DNA of 37,121 nt from a virus. The notes below the pieces were generated by a model. The model did not search any database, was not told the DNA's origin, and worked only from the letters and a program-made list of their open reading frames with translations. The stretch is taken from positions 1 through 37,121 of the IMG/VR virus record IMGVR_UViG_3300038701_000900. One strand, written 5' to 3'. Positions 6,271 through 14,424 of this stretch are shown here, one piece after another. The position numbers and the translations under genes are program-made. Position 1 is the stretch's first letter, and every line of letters begins with the position of its first letter.

Positions 6271-6576
6271 TTAAATATATTTCGATTGCATAGACTCGAC
6301 CTTAATGTGGTCATCCTCATCTGCCTGCTCTTGACGATACTCCTCAATAAATAAGTCAAATTGCTTTAAAGCCTCGTTGGCAAGGCGAAGTATTGTGTAA
6401 AATTCACCGTCAACCATAATGCCCCAATCATCGCAATATTCGCAATCATCAATGTCAACTTCGCTTTCAAATAACTCAACGCATTTAAAGTCGCCGTTTA
6501 GTTTCAGCCATACATCAAGCCCTTTAAAACTTAATACATAAAAACCAGATGTTTCTGTAAATTTAAATTTAATCAT
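6271..6576 (-). CDS. Hypothetical acidic protein, 101 aa
   Basis: A strongly acidic protein (segments VDIDDCEYCDDWG and QADEDDH) with an N-terminal beta-rich part (MIKFKFTETSGFYVLSFK). Strong ribosome site AAAAAGGGGATAAAC before the ATG, and a promoter-like element (6598-6626) immediately upstream, so it heads a sub-operon. Acidic early phage proteins can mimic DNA or bind host factors; that is only a general possibility here. Confidence 0.6.
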   Translation of the reverse strand: MIKFKFTETSGFYVLSFKGLDVWLKLNGDFKCVELFESEVDIDDCEYCDDWGIMVDGEFYTILRLANEALKQFDLFIEEYRQEQADEDDHIKVESMQSKYI

Positions 6577-6597
6577 GTTTATCCCCTTTTTAAAATA

Positions 6598-6626
6598 ACT
6601 TTAAAACAGATTTAAAATAAAATCAA
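6598..6626 (-). promoter_or_regulatory. Sigma-70-like promoter TTGATT-N17-TAAAGT
   Basis: On the minus strand TTGATT (6626-6621) is separated by exactly 17 bp from TAAAGT (6603-6598), in the 56-bp AT-rich gap between the RecT gene and the acidic protein gene. It shares its -35 and spacing with four other candidate promoters in the window. It would drive 6576 leftwards. Confidence 0.5.
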
Positions 6627-6632
6627 GCATAT

Positions 6633-7508
6633 TTATAAAATAACCGGGTCTTCATCAACAACCTCAAAAGCAGCGTCTATGTCGTCCGTTGTTTCTTCTA
6701 CGCTTTGTTTTTCAGGAATTGCCTCGTCTATGCCGTCATTTAGGTTATCAAGCAAAGATTGCGTTTTATCTGTGCGCTTATTCGGATTGTAGTTTTTTTC
6801 GTTGTCGTAATTTACAACGCCCTGTAATCCCGACAGCGCCGCAAAATGATGCTTGCACGCCGCTTTAATCGCCGCAGCCTTGGCCTTCTCTATGTAATCA
6901 CTCGACCATACATAATCTTGCTTTGCCGCCTTACGTGCGCGGTCAATGCGAGCCTTCGGTACAGGCTGGACTTTCTGCACAATCCTGCCGCTCTCGGTGT
7001 ACTTAATCACCACCAAGATTCCATCTAGGTTATCCGGCCCATCGCGCCACACATTGCTACGGTCTTTTGTGAGTGTATAGTTCTGCCCACTCTCGTTATG
7101 CTCAATATCCAATACATCGCCTTTATATATTGGTTCGACCACAAACTCTGCGTCAGGATAGTGTTCTTTGATCTTTGCGATATAGCCCCGATATCCTATC
7201 TGCAATGTGACGTTATTACCGTATGCAACCAAGTGAGCATGTTGTCTACCGTCGATTTTCATACGAAATTGTGCTGCGTCAATCATACATTGAACAATGC
7301 TCGTCGGGTCTTTGCGCGTCAGGTCTTTCTTGGGATCGCTGGCGGACTTTTGTATAGTCTGTAAGACACTGGCCTGATATTGCTTGGCCTCGTTCTTCGC
7401 CTCCGCTGTTGGTTCATTGTGACCTAACGCAAGCAGCATCTTACCGACTGTCTCTTGCGACTTTACGTGCGATTCTACGACTTGGTATGGTGTTAGTTGT
7501 TGGTTCAT
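6633..7508 (-). CDS. recT: RecT-family single-strand annealing protein
   Basis: A 291-residue ssDNA-binding protein that anneals complementary strands during phage recombination, working with the exonuclease encoded just upstream. Start at ATG 7508 (MNQQLTPYQVV), overlapping the TAA of the exonuclease gene (TAATG). RecT features: DPTSIVQCMIDAAQFRMKID with HAHLVAYGN and LQIGYRGYIA, then the basic segment AKAAAIKAACKHHFAALSG, and an acidic low-complexity C-terminal tail, all in the order and length of the family (about 270-300 residues). Pairing with a RecE-like nuclease reproduces the RecE/RecT system. Confidence 0.92.
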   Translation of the reverse strand: MNQQLTPYQVVESHVKSQETVGKMLLALGHNEPTAEAKNEAKQYQASVLQTIQKSASDPKKDLTRKDPTSIVQCMIDAAQFRMKIDGRQHAHLVAYGNNVTLQIGYRGYIAKIKEHYPDAEFVVEPIYKGDVLDIEHNESGQNYTLTKDRSNVWRDGPDNLDGILVVIKYTESGRIVQKVQPVPKARIDRARKAAKQDYVWSSDYIEKAKAAAIKAACKHHFAALSGLQGVVNYDNEKNYNPNKRTDKTQSLLDNLNDGIDEAIPEKQSVEETTDDIDAAFEVVDEDPVIL

Positions 7509-8392
7509 TATTCTGTCTCCATTTCTTCTAGTTTCTGCATCTCCCAAGGCGGCATACCTATGGGTCTGAATTTCCCGTCACCGCGCGATGGCCATCTGTC
7601 ATTCAGACGACACTCGGCAAGCTTGCGCAGTAAATATCTAAACTTAACCTCACCGGCTTGCAGCACCGTATCATCCGCAACGAAAAACCCAGTGTCATAC
7701 GGCTCTGCCTTTTCTACGCACGCCCATATAAACGCATCTGGTCGCTCGCCTGTTAGCTGAAATATCGCCTCAATATTCATAAACGCCTGTATGTCGTAAC
7801 CGTAATCACCTATCGAGCGCATGAATTTATTCTCATCCACACTCGCCGCTGTTTTGATATCACACACAAATGAATTGTCAGTCGGCACAAAATCAAGCTT
7901 AACCTTAATATCAATGTTTGTTTCTTCGTCTGTCCAGAAAATACTAGGCTCTATTAAACCCTTTTTGCCAAGTAATTTCTGCGCTGCTGGCTCTTTCCTT
8001 ATTGCGTCCGCCATGGCTCGCAGTTGTTCGGCCTGCTGTTGCTTCAAATAAGCCTTACCCTCATTCTCTTTGTCAAACTCTCCCCACCATTCAGCAAGCA
8101 ACCGAGTGCTGTCGGATGGGTTCTTTGCGTTTATTTGCGCCTTTGTAAGCTTCTTTTTATCGTCTGGTACTATCGCAGCGTAGTCTTTAAACTTCTCAGG
8201 CTCTAATATAAGGCAATGAAAAGCCGACCCCATCTCTAGCGCCTCCGTTGATTCTTGCTCATATTTTCCAGAGTGGTATTTATGCCAGTATTTCTTGGGC
8301 GATTTACTTAACTCCATGAGCATAGACCGACTCACGGATGCGTGCGCGTGGTATGCCTCGTTAGTCAAATCTTTTTTAATTATTGCCGTCAT
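7508..8392 (-). CDS. recE: RecE-like exonuclease (PD-(D/E)XK fold)
   Basis: A 294-residue nuclease resembling the C-terminal catalytic domain of exonuclease VIII (RecE). Visible: N-terminal segment SVSRSMLMELSKSPKKYWH, GSAFHCLILEP, the PD-(D/E)XK core with VKLDFVPT ... VCDIKTAASVD (catalytic Asp and D-I-K), and the GYDIQAFMN helix. It should resect dsDNA 5' ends to give 3' overhangs for RecT. Start at ATG 8392 with AAAGGGGAC upstream; two facing promoters lie in the 103-bp gap before it. Coupled to recT by TAATG overlap. Confidence 0.9.
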   Translation of the reverse strand: MTAIIKKDLTNEAYHAHASVSRSMLMELSKSPKKYWHKYHSGKYEQESTEALEMGSAFHCLILEPEKFKDYAAIVPDDKKKLTKAQINAKNPSDSTRLLAEWWGEFDKENEGKAYLKQQQAEQLRAMADAIRKEPAAQKLLGKKGLIEPSIFWTDEETNIDIKVKLDFVPTDNSFVCDIKTAASVDENKFMRSIGDYGYDIQAFMNIEAIFQLTGERPDAFIWACVEKAEPYDTGFFVADDTVLQAGEVKFRYLLRKLAECRLNDRWPSRGDGKFRPIGMPPWEMQKLEEMETE

Positions 8393-8416
8393 TTTTTGTC
8401 CCCTTTACATTTAACA

Positions 8417-8444
8417 TTGACAGATAAGCATTAATTATTATATA
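8417..8444 (+). promoter_or_regulatory. Plus-strand promoter TTGACA-N16-TATATA
   Basis: Consensus -35 TTGACA (8417-8422) with TATATA (8439-8444) 16 bp away, or TATAAA at 18 bp. It points at the ribbon-helix-helix gene starting at 8496. Confidence 0.55.
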
Positions 8445-8450
8445 AAAACA

Positions 8451-8479
8451 TTGTTAAACGAATTTTAAACAAATGTCAA
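8451..8479 (-). promoter_or_regulatory. Minus-strand promoter TTGACA-N17-TAACAA, facing the plus-strand one
   Basis: On the minus strand TTGACA (8479-8474) lies 17 bp from TAACAA (8456-8451), a weak -10. It would drive recE/recT leftwards. An imperfect dyad (TTGTTAAA ... TTTAAACAA, 8451-8472) lies within it and could be an operator. Transcripts from this and the opposing promoter overlap. Confidence 0.4.
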
Positions 8480-8495
8480 TAAAGGATTAAACAAA

Positions 8496-8672
8496 ATGAG
8501 TAAAAAAGAAAGACATTTTTTTGGCGGTCGCATCGACAAAGCAGTATATGATGAGTTCGTCGAGAATATTAATAAAGATAAGGCTAACGGCATTGTTGCG
8601 CCGTCTTCGTCTATCTCATGGGCTGTCGAAAACTTAATGCGCGAGAATAACGCTAAGCGCCGCGCTGGATAA
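8496..8672 (+). CDS. Small ribbon-helix-helix-like (Arc/CopG type) regulator
   Basis: A 58-residue protein on the plus strand inside the minus-strand block. The layout fits a ribbon-helix-helix fold: N-terminal strand HFFGGRIDKAVYDEF, helix, then SSSISWAVENLMRENN as the second helix. Good ribosome site (AAAGGATTAAACAAA). Its 3' end overlaps the VRR-NUC gene by 20 nt tail to tail, so it is antisense to that gene. Likely represses the recombination promoter and its own; that role is inferred from position and fold pattern. Confidence 0.65.
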   Translation: MSKKERHFFGGRIDKAVYDEFVENINKDKANGIVAPSSSISWAVENLMRENNAKRRAG

Positions 8673-9093
8673 TACTTACGGCCTCATCTACAGAACCAGC
8701 AAAACCAGAATACCCGCCAGACTTTTTTACAGCTCTGGCGAAATTTTGTTGTGCAATTAAGGATTTTTGTTTAGATTTTCTAGCGTGTGCAGATGTGTCC
8801 TCGTCCTTCTTTACCTCGATGGAAGTGAACACCGCTATTTGATCACCAACCATGTCCGGCGTTATCTCAACAGGTGTCCAGCCTATAATGTCGGCGCTTC
8901 CTGTATCTAACCCGCCGTGAAACCGTCTGGCGTTTTTAATAATCACATCGCCAGCCTCGCAGCGGTAAAAATTAGCTTTTGTAATATACCTAGAGCGACC
9001 AACCCATGCTTCACCCACGTTATTGCGAAACACGCGAGCACCCAGCTTGGAAAGCTCCTTCATAATTTTACGCATGAGGTTTATTTCACTCAT
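8653..9093 (-). CDS. VRR-NUC domain nuclease
   Basis: A 146-residue PD-(D/E)XK nuclease of the virus-type replication-repair family. Core motifs: GGLDTGSADIIGWTP (catalytic Asp in GSADI) and TSIEVKK (E-x-K), with SEINLMRKIMKELSKLGARVFRN as N-terminal helix-strand and a C-terminal helix pair. VRR-NUC proteins cut branched DNA and are usual partners of phage SF2 helicases, one of which is two genes upstream. Ribosome site GGAGAC before the ATG; overlaps the previous gene by 8 nt. Confidence 0.85.
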   Translation of the reverse strand: MSEINLMRKIMKELSKLGARVFRNNVGEAWVGRSRYITKANFYRCEAGDVIIKNARRFHGGLDTGSADIIGWTPVEITPDMVGDQIAVFTSIEVKKDEDTSAHARKSKQKSLIAQQNFARAVKKSGGYSGFAGSVDEAVSIIQRGA

Positions 9094-9271
9094 TAAAAAT
9101 AGTCTCCTTTTTTAGAATGACCAAGCACTCGTCGTCTGTTTTCTTTATCTTCGCATTATCCATAGTTAAGCCGCGTGACTTTGCCCACGCCACTGCTTTC
9201 GTCAGCCCTTCATCGCCGCCCTCGCCTGCATAAACCGTTGTTCCTGCCTTGATCGGGTGTAAGTCACTCAT
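9086..9271 (-). CDS. Hypothetical protein, 61 aa
   Basis: Begins MSDLHPIKAGTTVYAGEG and ends VILKKETIFNE. No motif recognised. Placed between the helicase (ATGA overlap) and the VRR-NUC nuclease (8 nt overlap), so it is almost certainly co-translated with both and may belong to the same DNA-processing unit. Confidence 0.6.
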   Translation of the reverse strand: MSDLHPIKAGTTVYAGEGGDEGLTKAVAWAKSRGLTMDNAKIKKTDDECLVILKKETIFNE

Positions 9272-10668
9272 GATTTTCTCGCTTTCTTTTGTCGTAGTTG
9301 ATATCTCATTCTAGCCCAGCCTTTCTTATATCCGCGTTCTTCAGCTATGGCCTCCCAGTCCTCTAGGGTTTCACACATACCCTCTTCGCGTCGCTTGGCT
9401 CTCTTCTCTTGTTGTATCTTAATCTCTTGCAATTCTGCGTCAATCGTTTCTAGCGGTTTTAATTCTTCCGCTGTATATACGTGACCGCAAACAGGGCAAT
9501 GTGGCGCAGGATAATGCAGGTGAAAACACTCAGGGCAGCGCTTTGTCTTCTCCGCGCCTTCCTCTGGTTCGCCGCGCTTCTTTTTCTTGCGGTCTGCCAG
9601 TGTCCATTCTCTTTCCATACACGGGATTCCGTGGGTTTCGTGATTGTTTGCGTGGTCGAATATCAGAGCGCCCTCATCTTTCATACGCAAGACCCTGCCC
9701 CATTTTTGCATCTGCAACGCAAGTGATTTTGTAGGGCGTAAGTCGCTCATAGTCTCGACAGCAACATCCATATTCACCTGCGATGCTAGGTCAAATCCGA
9801 AACACATTAAATCAACACTGGTTAAAACCCATAGCTTACGCTCTGCATAATCTCGTATAATTTTGCGGCGTTCGTGCTTCGGTGTCTCGCCGTCCATGTG
9901 GGCCGCCGGAATACCAGCCGCGTTGAACATATCAGCGGTGATTTTGCTGTGCTTGATTGATGAGCAATAAGCCAAATTTAAGCGCCCATAAGCGTGTTCT
10001 TTATAATGCTTCACCGCATCGCCGATTAGAACGCGGTCGTTTTCCATTTTATCGCGTAACTGTGACGGGCTATAATCACCGTTTACAATCTTAATCATGC
10101 TCAAGTCAGGCTTAGAAACACCGAACAGGCGATAATCAGATAGGCGCTTGTTATCAATTAGCCAGCGGATAGATTCGCCCTGCACCATTGTATCGTAATA
10201 ACACCCCAACCCCTTGCCGTCCATTTTCCATGGCGTTGCACTTAGGCCAATAACCATAGCGCCATGCGCCTTAAAAAACTCAATGATCTTGTCAAGCTGG
10301 CCTTTACCGTAGTGCGTCTCATCAATAAAAATAATTCGTGGTTTAATTGTATCCAGCCTGCGCACGAGCGTTTGCATTGAGCAAATATGATTCATGCTGT
10401 CAGGGTCGTAAAACTCGCCTGATGCAACGTAAGAATACGGGAGTTCAAAATTCTGGAATGTTTTCGCCATTTGCTCAAGCAGATCAGTTCTGGGAACAAC
10501 AAACGCGCATCGATTCCCGCGCTGGTTTGCAGACTTAATCATGTAACTTGCCATAACCGATTTACCCGCGCCTGTACACGCCTGTATCAAGATATTCTTA
10601 TGCCCTTGCGATATTTTATTGCGTGCTGCATCAACGACACGTTGCTGGTCTTGATATAGATTAATCAT
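9268..10668 (-). CDS. SF2 DNA/RNA helicase (DEAD/DEAH type) with C-terminal zinc finger
   Basis: A 466-residue superfamily 2 ATPase. Motif I CTGAGKS (31-37), motif Ia VVPRTDLLEQM, motif II DETH (117-120 region), motif III GLSATPW (141-147), and motif VI-like QKWGRVLR (321-328) are all present. The C-terminus adds a CPECFHLHYPAPHCPVCG zinc-binding pair (Cys 378, 381, 391, 394), then a basic tail. It should remodel replication or recombination intermediates with the neighbouring nucleases. Related phage proteins are described as UvsW-like or DEAD-box helicases. Length and motif order fit. Confidence 0.9.
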   Translation of the reverse strand: MINLYQDQQRVVDAARNKISQGHKNILIQACTGAGKSVMASYMIKSANQRGNRCAFVVPRTDLLEQMAKTFQNFELPYSYVASGEFYDPDSMNHICSMQTLVRRLDTIKPRIIFIDETHYGKGQLDKIIEFFKAHGAMVIGLSATPWKMDGKGLGCYYDTMVQGESIRWLIDNKRLSDYRLFGVSKPDLSMIKIVNGDYSPSQLRDKMENDRVLIGDAVKHYKEHAYGRLNLAYCSSIKHSKITADMFNAAGIPAAHMDGETPKHERRKIIRDYAERKLWVLTSVDLMCFGFDLASQVNMDVAVETMSDLRPTKSLALQMQKWGRVLRMKDEGALIFDHANNHETHGIPCMEREWTLADRKKKKRGEPEEGAEKTKRCPECFHLHYPAPHCPVCGHVYTAEELKPLETIDAELQEIKIQQEKRAKRREEGMCETLEDWEAIAEERGYKKGWARMRYQLRQKKARKS

Positions 10669-10687
10669 TTAATATCTTCTTCTTCAA

Positions 10688-13138
10688 TCAAAACTCAATC
10701 TCTTCTTGCTCTTTGTGGTCAATCTTAACCCATGCCGACGGCCTTGCGCCCCCGACTCTAGGCCTACCCCATTTAAATCCTAACGCAGACATAATTTTTC
10801 CAAGCCTAGCATTCGTGTACTTGTCACGGTGCAGCATTTTCACCCCAAGCGCTGTCCAAACATCTTCAAGGTCGTCGGATGTTACTATAGTCCTGCGCTC
10901 CACAACCTTTTTAACGGTCGGCATCCATGGGTCGAGTGTGTTACGTTTTTCCTGCGCGGCTTTTGCTAGCTCTTTCAGCTCATCCTCTAAATACAATTTT
11001 TCGCCTTTTTTAAACAAATGCACGGCCTCCGCCCATAACTGTTCTTTATCATTCGCAAGCGCTTTAACGTCCAGCTTATCGGCAACCTTTACAGGCCAAA
11101 ATCTTCTGTTACCTGTAACATCGTGCAAATAACCATCCGTTGGGTTTACCGTACCAGCCAGCACAAACTGACGTGGATACTCGCTAGGCTCATTCGCATA
11201 TTTTCGCACAATCCTATCGCTCTGCGTTGTAATCGCCTGCTTCAGCTCGTCTGAGTCCTTCTTTCTAAACCCAGATAATTCTGCAATTTCAATAATCAAA
11301 ACACCCTGCATTTTCGGTACTGTCTTGTCATTGCCCAAGTCACTGACCTTTATCGTGTCGTCAAAATATGCACGCCCGTGTATCGTCGATAACTCTTTTA
11401 ACATATACGATTTACCAGCATCCTGCGTACCTTCAAAAATAAGCATGTGGTCAAATTTCGCGCCCGGTCTGAATACGCGCGTAACCGCTGCGACCATCCA
11501 CTTACGGCCTATCGCGGCTATATAATTCGGGTCATCTTCTTCGGCTCCGCAATAATATGCCAGCCAATTATCCAAACGTTTTACGCCGTCCCATTCTAAT
11601 TTACTAAAATATTCTCGCGCTGGGTGGCGTGGCTTTTTAATTACTACAGAGTCCAGTACCTTTTTCAAATTCGCCAATGACGGCTTTAATCCCATCTGCT
11701 CCAGCTCAATCGCAAGCCTTGTGTTGTCCTCATCTTTCAGCGGCCTAACTTTAAATTTGTCAGGCGCTTCCCATGGTGGACAACTTACCAGCGTTTTTTC
11801 CTGTGAAAATTCGTCATAGCAAAATAAATCTTTAAACTTATCATGGTAGCGCAATATCAAATCAATATTGCTCAGGCTCGTGGGTGTTAGGCCCCCCTTG
11901 TCGGTGAGGTGTAGGCGCTCTTTCCAATCCTTCATCTCTTCGTCTTTTGCCGTTACCGCTTTCGTTTCGGTTTCGCCTGCGGAATATAAATCACGAACAC
12001 GCTGTGTATCCTCGCTATAAACCTCCTCATATATGTGATCTGGTATTTCGTTGAAATAATCAGGCGGGACGGGGGCGTGGTGATCGCCAGCGTCATCCTC
12101 GACGGGTTCGCTCTGCCCACCGTCCCTATCTACACGCGGGGGGACTTCCGCTTGCAGAATTCTGTTTTTGACGACCTCCAGCCCCTCTAGTGCGTGCAAA
12201 TCGTTAAAGTCTGTCGGTTTGTCTTTTACAGCTTGAAATTCAGGCCATGCAATATCACAATCACATTCAAGCGCGGTAGCAACAGCCTTTTCAATCCCCG
12301 TGTTTAATAAAAACCCCTCATCGCGCCACTCTTGCCATATTCTATCGTCGCCGCTGATGTTCTTATAATCCACAACATCTTTTCGATGCTCAAGCCTTAC
12401 CGTAAAAGCATCGTTGTCCGCCGCTATAATCAATCGAGAATCTGGAAATTTTTTACGTATCTCTGCGGTTACGGGCTTCAAATTCCCCGCGTTGTATGCC
12501 ACAATTACTGGCAGCCCCGTCGCCATACGCACCGACACGCCAGTCGCATACCCTTCAACAATAACAATCGTATCTTTCGAATCGTTCTTAAAAACGAGCG
12601 ACGCATATCCAACACAATCTCCACCGAACAGAAATCTTTTCGATCCGTCCGGCGCAATAAACTGCAAGCTCTTAAGCCGCCCCTGTGAGTAAATAGGCAG
12701 AACCAATGACCCGCTGGCGTTCTGCTTAGCGCCCAATGGCTCAATTCCTTTACGCACGCAATATTCATGATTGGTATCAGCAGGTCCGCACGCCGCCCAC
12801 AAAGTCGCAGCCTTTTCAGCCGCCTTTAATTTCTTGTTCTTCTCCTTCGCCTCGTTCGCCATTTTATCGGCTTCAATACGGGCGTTTAAAGAATCACGCT
12901 CGGCCTGCGTCAAATCTTTAGTATTCTTCGAGTGCCAACCATGACAAATACCGTCTTTAGAATATATAAAACGCCCCATGGCATAGTCGCCGGAAACATA
13001 TAGCTGATATCTTAAATCACGGCCCCTTTCGCCGTTTACGCGTGCGCGTCGCCACTTATCATCCCCGATTAATCGCTCATTCAAGGCATGCCCGTATGAT
13101 TCTATAAATTCAGAAAATTCTTGTATGAAGTCTTGCAA
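10688..13138 (-). CDS. Bifunctional primase-helicase (Toprim plus VirE/D5-type ATPase)
   Basis: An 816-residue replication protein. Start is a TTG at 13138: a TAG sits immediately upstream in frame, AAGGGG lies 8 nt before it, and the next Met is residue 53. The N-terminal part ends in a Toprim domain with IVIVEGYATG (catalytic Glu195) and IIAADND (241-243). The C-terminal part is a VirE/DUF-type helicase: EGTQDAGKS (Walker A, 569-577), VLIIEIAEL (Walker B) and an arginine-rich NRRFWPV segment. A flexible acidic linker (about 335-400) joins them. It probably primes and unwinds phage DNA at the origin. No zinc-ribbon primase motif was seen at the N-terminus. Confidence 0.88.
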   Translation of the reverse strand: MQDFIQEFSEFIESYGHALNERLIGDDKWRRARVNGERGRDLRYQLYVSGDYAMGRFIYSKDGICHGWHSKNTKDLTQAERDSLNARIEADKMANEAKEKNKKLKAAEKAATLWAACGPADTNHEYCVRKGIEPLGAKQNASGSLVLPIYSQGRLKSLQFIAPDGSKRFLFGGDCVGYASLVFKNDSKDTIVIVEGYATGVSVRMATGLPVIVAYNAGNLKPVTAEIRKKFPDSRLIIAADNDAFTVRLEHRKDVVDYKNISGDDRIWQEWRDEGFLLNTGIEKAVATALECDCDIAWPEFQAVKDKPTDFNDLHALEGLEVVKNRILQAEVPPRVDRDGGQSEPVEDDAGDHHAPVPPDYFNEIPDHIYEEVYSEDTQRVRDLYSAGETETKAVTAKDEEMKDWKERLHLTDKGGLTPTSLSNIDLILRYHDKFKDLFCYDEFSQEKTLVSCPPWEAPDKFKVRPLKDEDNTRLAIELEQMGLKPSLANLKKVLDSVVIKKPRHPAREYFSKLEWDGVKRLDNWLAYYCGAEEDDPNYIAAIGRKWMVAAVTRVFRPGAKFDHMLIFEGTQDAGKSYMLKELSTIHGRAYFDDTIKVSDLGNDKTVPKMQGVLIIEIAELSGFRKKDSDELKQAITTQSDRIVRKYANEPSEYPRQFVLAGTVNPTDGYLHDVTGNRRFWPVKVADKLDVKALANDKEQLWAEAVHLFKKGEKLYLEDELKELAKAAQEKRNTLDPWMPTVKKVVERRTIVTSDDLEDVWTALGVKMLHRDKYTNARLGKIMSALGFKWGRPRVGGARPSAWVKIDHKEQEEIEF

Positions 13139-13169
13139 CTAGATGTCCCCTTCTAGGCGTTATATTTTT

Positions 13170-13198
13170 ATATTAAACAGTGTTTACGCAGTAATCAA
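13170..13198 (-). promoter_or_regulatory. Promoter TTGATT-N17-TAATAT for the primase-helicase
   Basis: On the minus strand TTGATT (13198-13193) and TAATAT (13175-13170) are 17 bp apart in the 66-bp gap before the primase-helicase. Distance from the -10 to the TTG start leaves room for a short leader with the AAGGGG site. Confidence 0.55.
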
Positions 13199-13204
13199 AC
13201 GGTT

Positions 13205-13558
13205 TTATAAATTTATTATAGCGTCTATGTTTTTCTTTTTAGTAACATCTTTGGCTATTTTTTTATGTTCTTTTATACAGTGCTTAAGCGCGTATTCTTG
13301 TGCTGGTGTCAGCTTTGATAGCCAGTTACCATACTTTAATTCGCCGCCCTTGGCAATTTCTTGTGACTCAGACACCAGTGCCGCGCGGTCAATATCGCGC
13401 ACGCTCCCCATCGCTGGCAGCTTCAAGCCGTTCTTTTCAAATTCTTCTGCCGCATAATTCAATGCTGCCTCAATCGTCGCCTTTAAGCTCAGACTGTGAA
13501 ATTCACTTAGCGTCAATAGCCGTGCGTGCGTCTCATCGTCAATCTTAATCTGTTTCAT
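13205..13558 (-). CDS. Ribbon-helix-helix-like hypothetical protein, 117 aa
   Basis: The N-terminus MKQIKIDDETHARLLTLSEF followed by SLSLKATIEAALNYAAEEF has the strand-helix-helix pattern of ribbon-helix-helix DNA-binding proteins, with an extra basic helical tail (HCIKEHKKIAKDVTKKK). ATGA overlap with the gene upstream. As second-to-last before the promoter gap, it ends its own transcript segment before the primase-helicase promoter. Regulation of early genes is a reasonable guess only. Confidence 0.55.
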   Translation of the reverse strand: MKQIKIDDETHARLLTLSEFHSLSLKATIEAALNYAAEEFEKNGLKLPAMGSVRDIDRAALVSESQEIAKGGELKYGNWLSKLTPAQEYALKHCIKEHKKIAKDVTKKKNIDAIINL

Positions 13559-13857
13559 GCCTTGCCCTCCATATATTTACGCATCATCTCTTTTCGTCGC
13601 TTTCTTGTGTATTTGCACAAATAATAAGCAATTGTCCCAGCATCGCGATGCATCGCCCATGCAATCTTTGGAATACTGTATTCTAGCGCCCTTAACTCGC
13701 GCGCAACCGCTATCCGCTGGTTAAAATATGTATCCTTACGGCAATCGCCGCGCAACCTACGCGCACTATACCCCATTTCATCGCAAATATATTCAAAATC
13801 TGCCTTAACGTTGTTTTTCCAAATCCTGTCGCGCTCTTGTTTTTTCCATGGCCTCAT
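13555..13857 (-). CDS. DnaA domain-IV-like helix-turn-helix protein, 100 aa
   Basis: The central part (residues about 34-82: RRLRGDCRKDTYFNQRIAVA then RELRALEYSIPKIAWAMH, RDAGTIAYYL) follows the DnaA C-terminal DNA-binding signature, in which a helix-turn-helix is followed by the R-D-x-[ST]-T-V/I segment. It lacks any AAA+ domain, so it is not an initiator by itself but may bind origin sequences. Overlaps both neighbours by 4 nt (ATGA). A second protein with the same signature is encoded on the other side of the divergent region. Confidence 0.6.
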   Translation of the reverse strand: MRPWKKQERDRIWKNNVKADFEYICDEMGYSARRLRGDCRKDTYFNQRIAVARELRALEYSIPKIAWAMHRDAGTIAYYLCKYTRKRRKEMMRKYMEGKA

Positions 13858-14045
13858 TTGATCACCCCTAGTTTCATATCTATATCATAGTTTAACTTCA
13901 CCAGTGCCGATCGCTCCCTCGTCAGTAAGATCATGTCGCTTTTTACCTGCTCTAACAAAGCCTCGTACTTGCTTAACTCAACATTTATTCTTTGTATATC
14001 GGTCATATTGTGATCCCGTACAATTTTTAATTGCTTGCTGTTCAT
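13854..14045 (-). CDS. Small coiled-coil protein, 63 aa
   Basis: Predicted helical throughout (for example VELSKYEALLEQVKSDMILL) with heptad-like hydrophobics. Separated by 1 nt from the gene before and overlapping the DnaA-like gene by ATGA. Not recognised. Confidence 0.55.
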   Translation of the reverse strand: MNSKQLKIVRDHNMTDIQRINVELSKYEALLEQVKSDMILLTRERSALVKLNYDIDMKLGVIK

Positions 14046-14046
14046 G

Positions 14047-14355
14047 TCAAACGCTCCTCAGGTAATCGGTGCGAGCTTCTTTCTCCATATCTGTCTCTTC
14101 TTCTAGTTCCTTTGCGATCTGAAGCGCCCGTGTACAAAAATAATCAGCCGTTGCCTCGTAATGCTCAAAATCCACATCCAGATCAAACATAACCTCATAC
14201 TTATCGTTTTGAAATGATGGTGTGCTTAATCTAATTGTGCGCAAGTTTTTCGCCAGATCAAACATATCATTAGAAAACGAGGTTGCCTGCTCTTTTGTTT
14301 CTAAGTTATCAAGCTGTGATTCTAGCTCTTTAAATTTTTCTGCTGTGTTGTTCAT
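14047..14355 (-). CDS. Hypothetical acidic helical protein, 102 aa (first gene of leftward operon)
   Basis: First leftward gene, ribosome site AAGGGA 8 nt before the ATG, promoter-like element 14395-14424 upstream. Sequence is acidic and helical (MNNTAEKFKELESQLDNLET at the start, ELEEETDMEKEARTDYLRSV at the end). No motif recognised. Position first in the early operon suggests a regulatory or host-takeover role, unproven. Confidence 0.6.
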   Translation of the reverse strand: MNNTAEKFKELESQLDNLETKEQATSFSNDMFDLAKNLRTIRLSTPSFQNDKYEVMFDLDVDFEHYEATADYFCTRALQIAKELEEETDMEKEARTDYLRSV

Positions 14356-14394
14356 TTAGTAAGTCCCTTCTTTTTTAATAAAATAACCGTACCT

Positions 14395-14424
14395 TATATA
14401 AAAACCATTTTCAACCCCTGTTAA
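14395..14424 (-). promoter_or_regulatory. Leftward early promoter TTAACA-N18-TATATA
   Basis: On the minus strand TTAACA (14424-14419) and TATATA (14400-14395), 18 bp apart, about 40 bp before the first leftward gene. Three phased repeats lie just upstream of its -35 (14443-14484), so it is the natural target of a regulator binding them. Confidence 0.5.
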
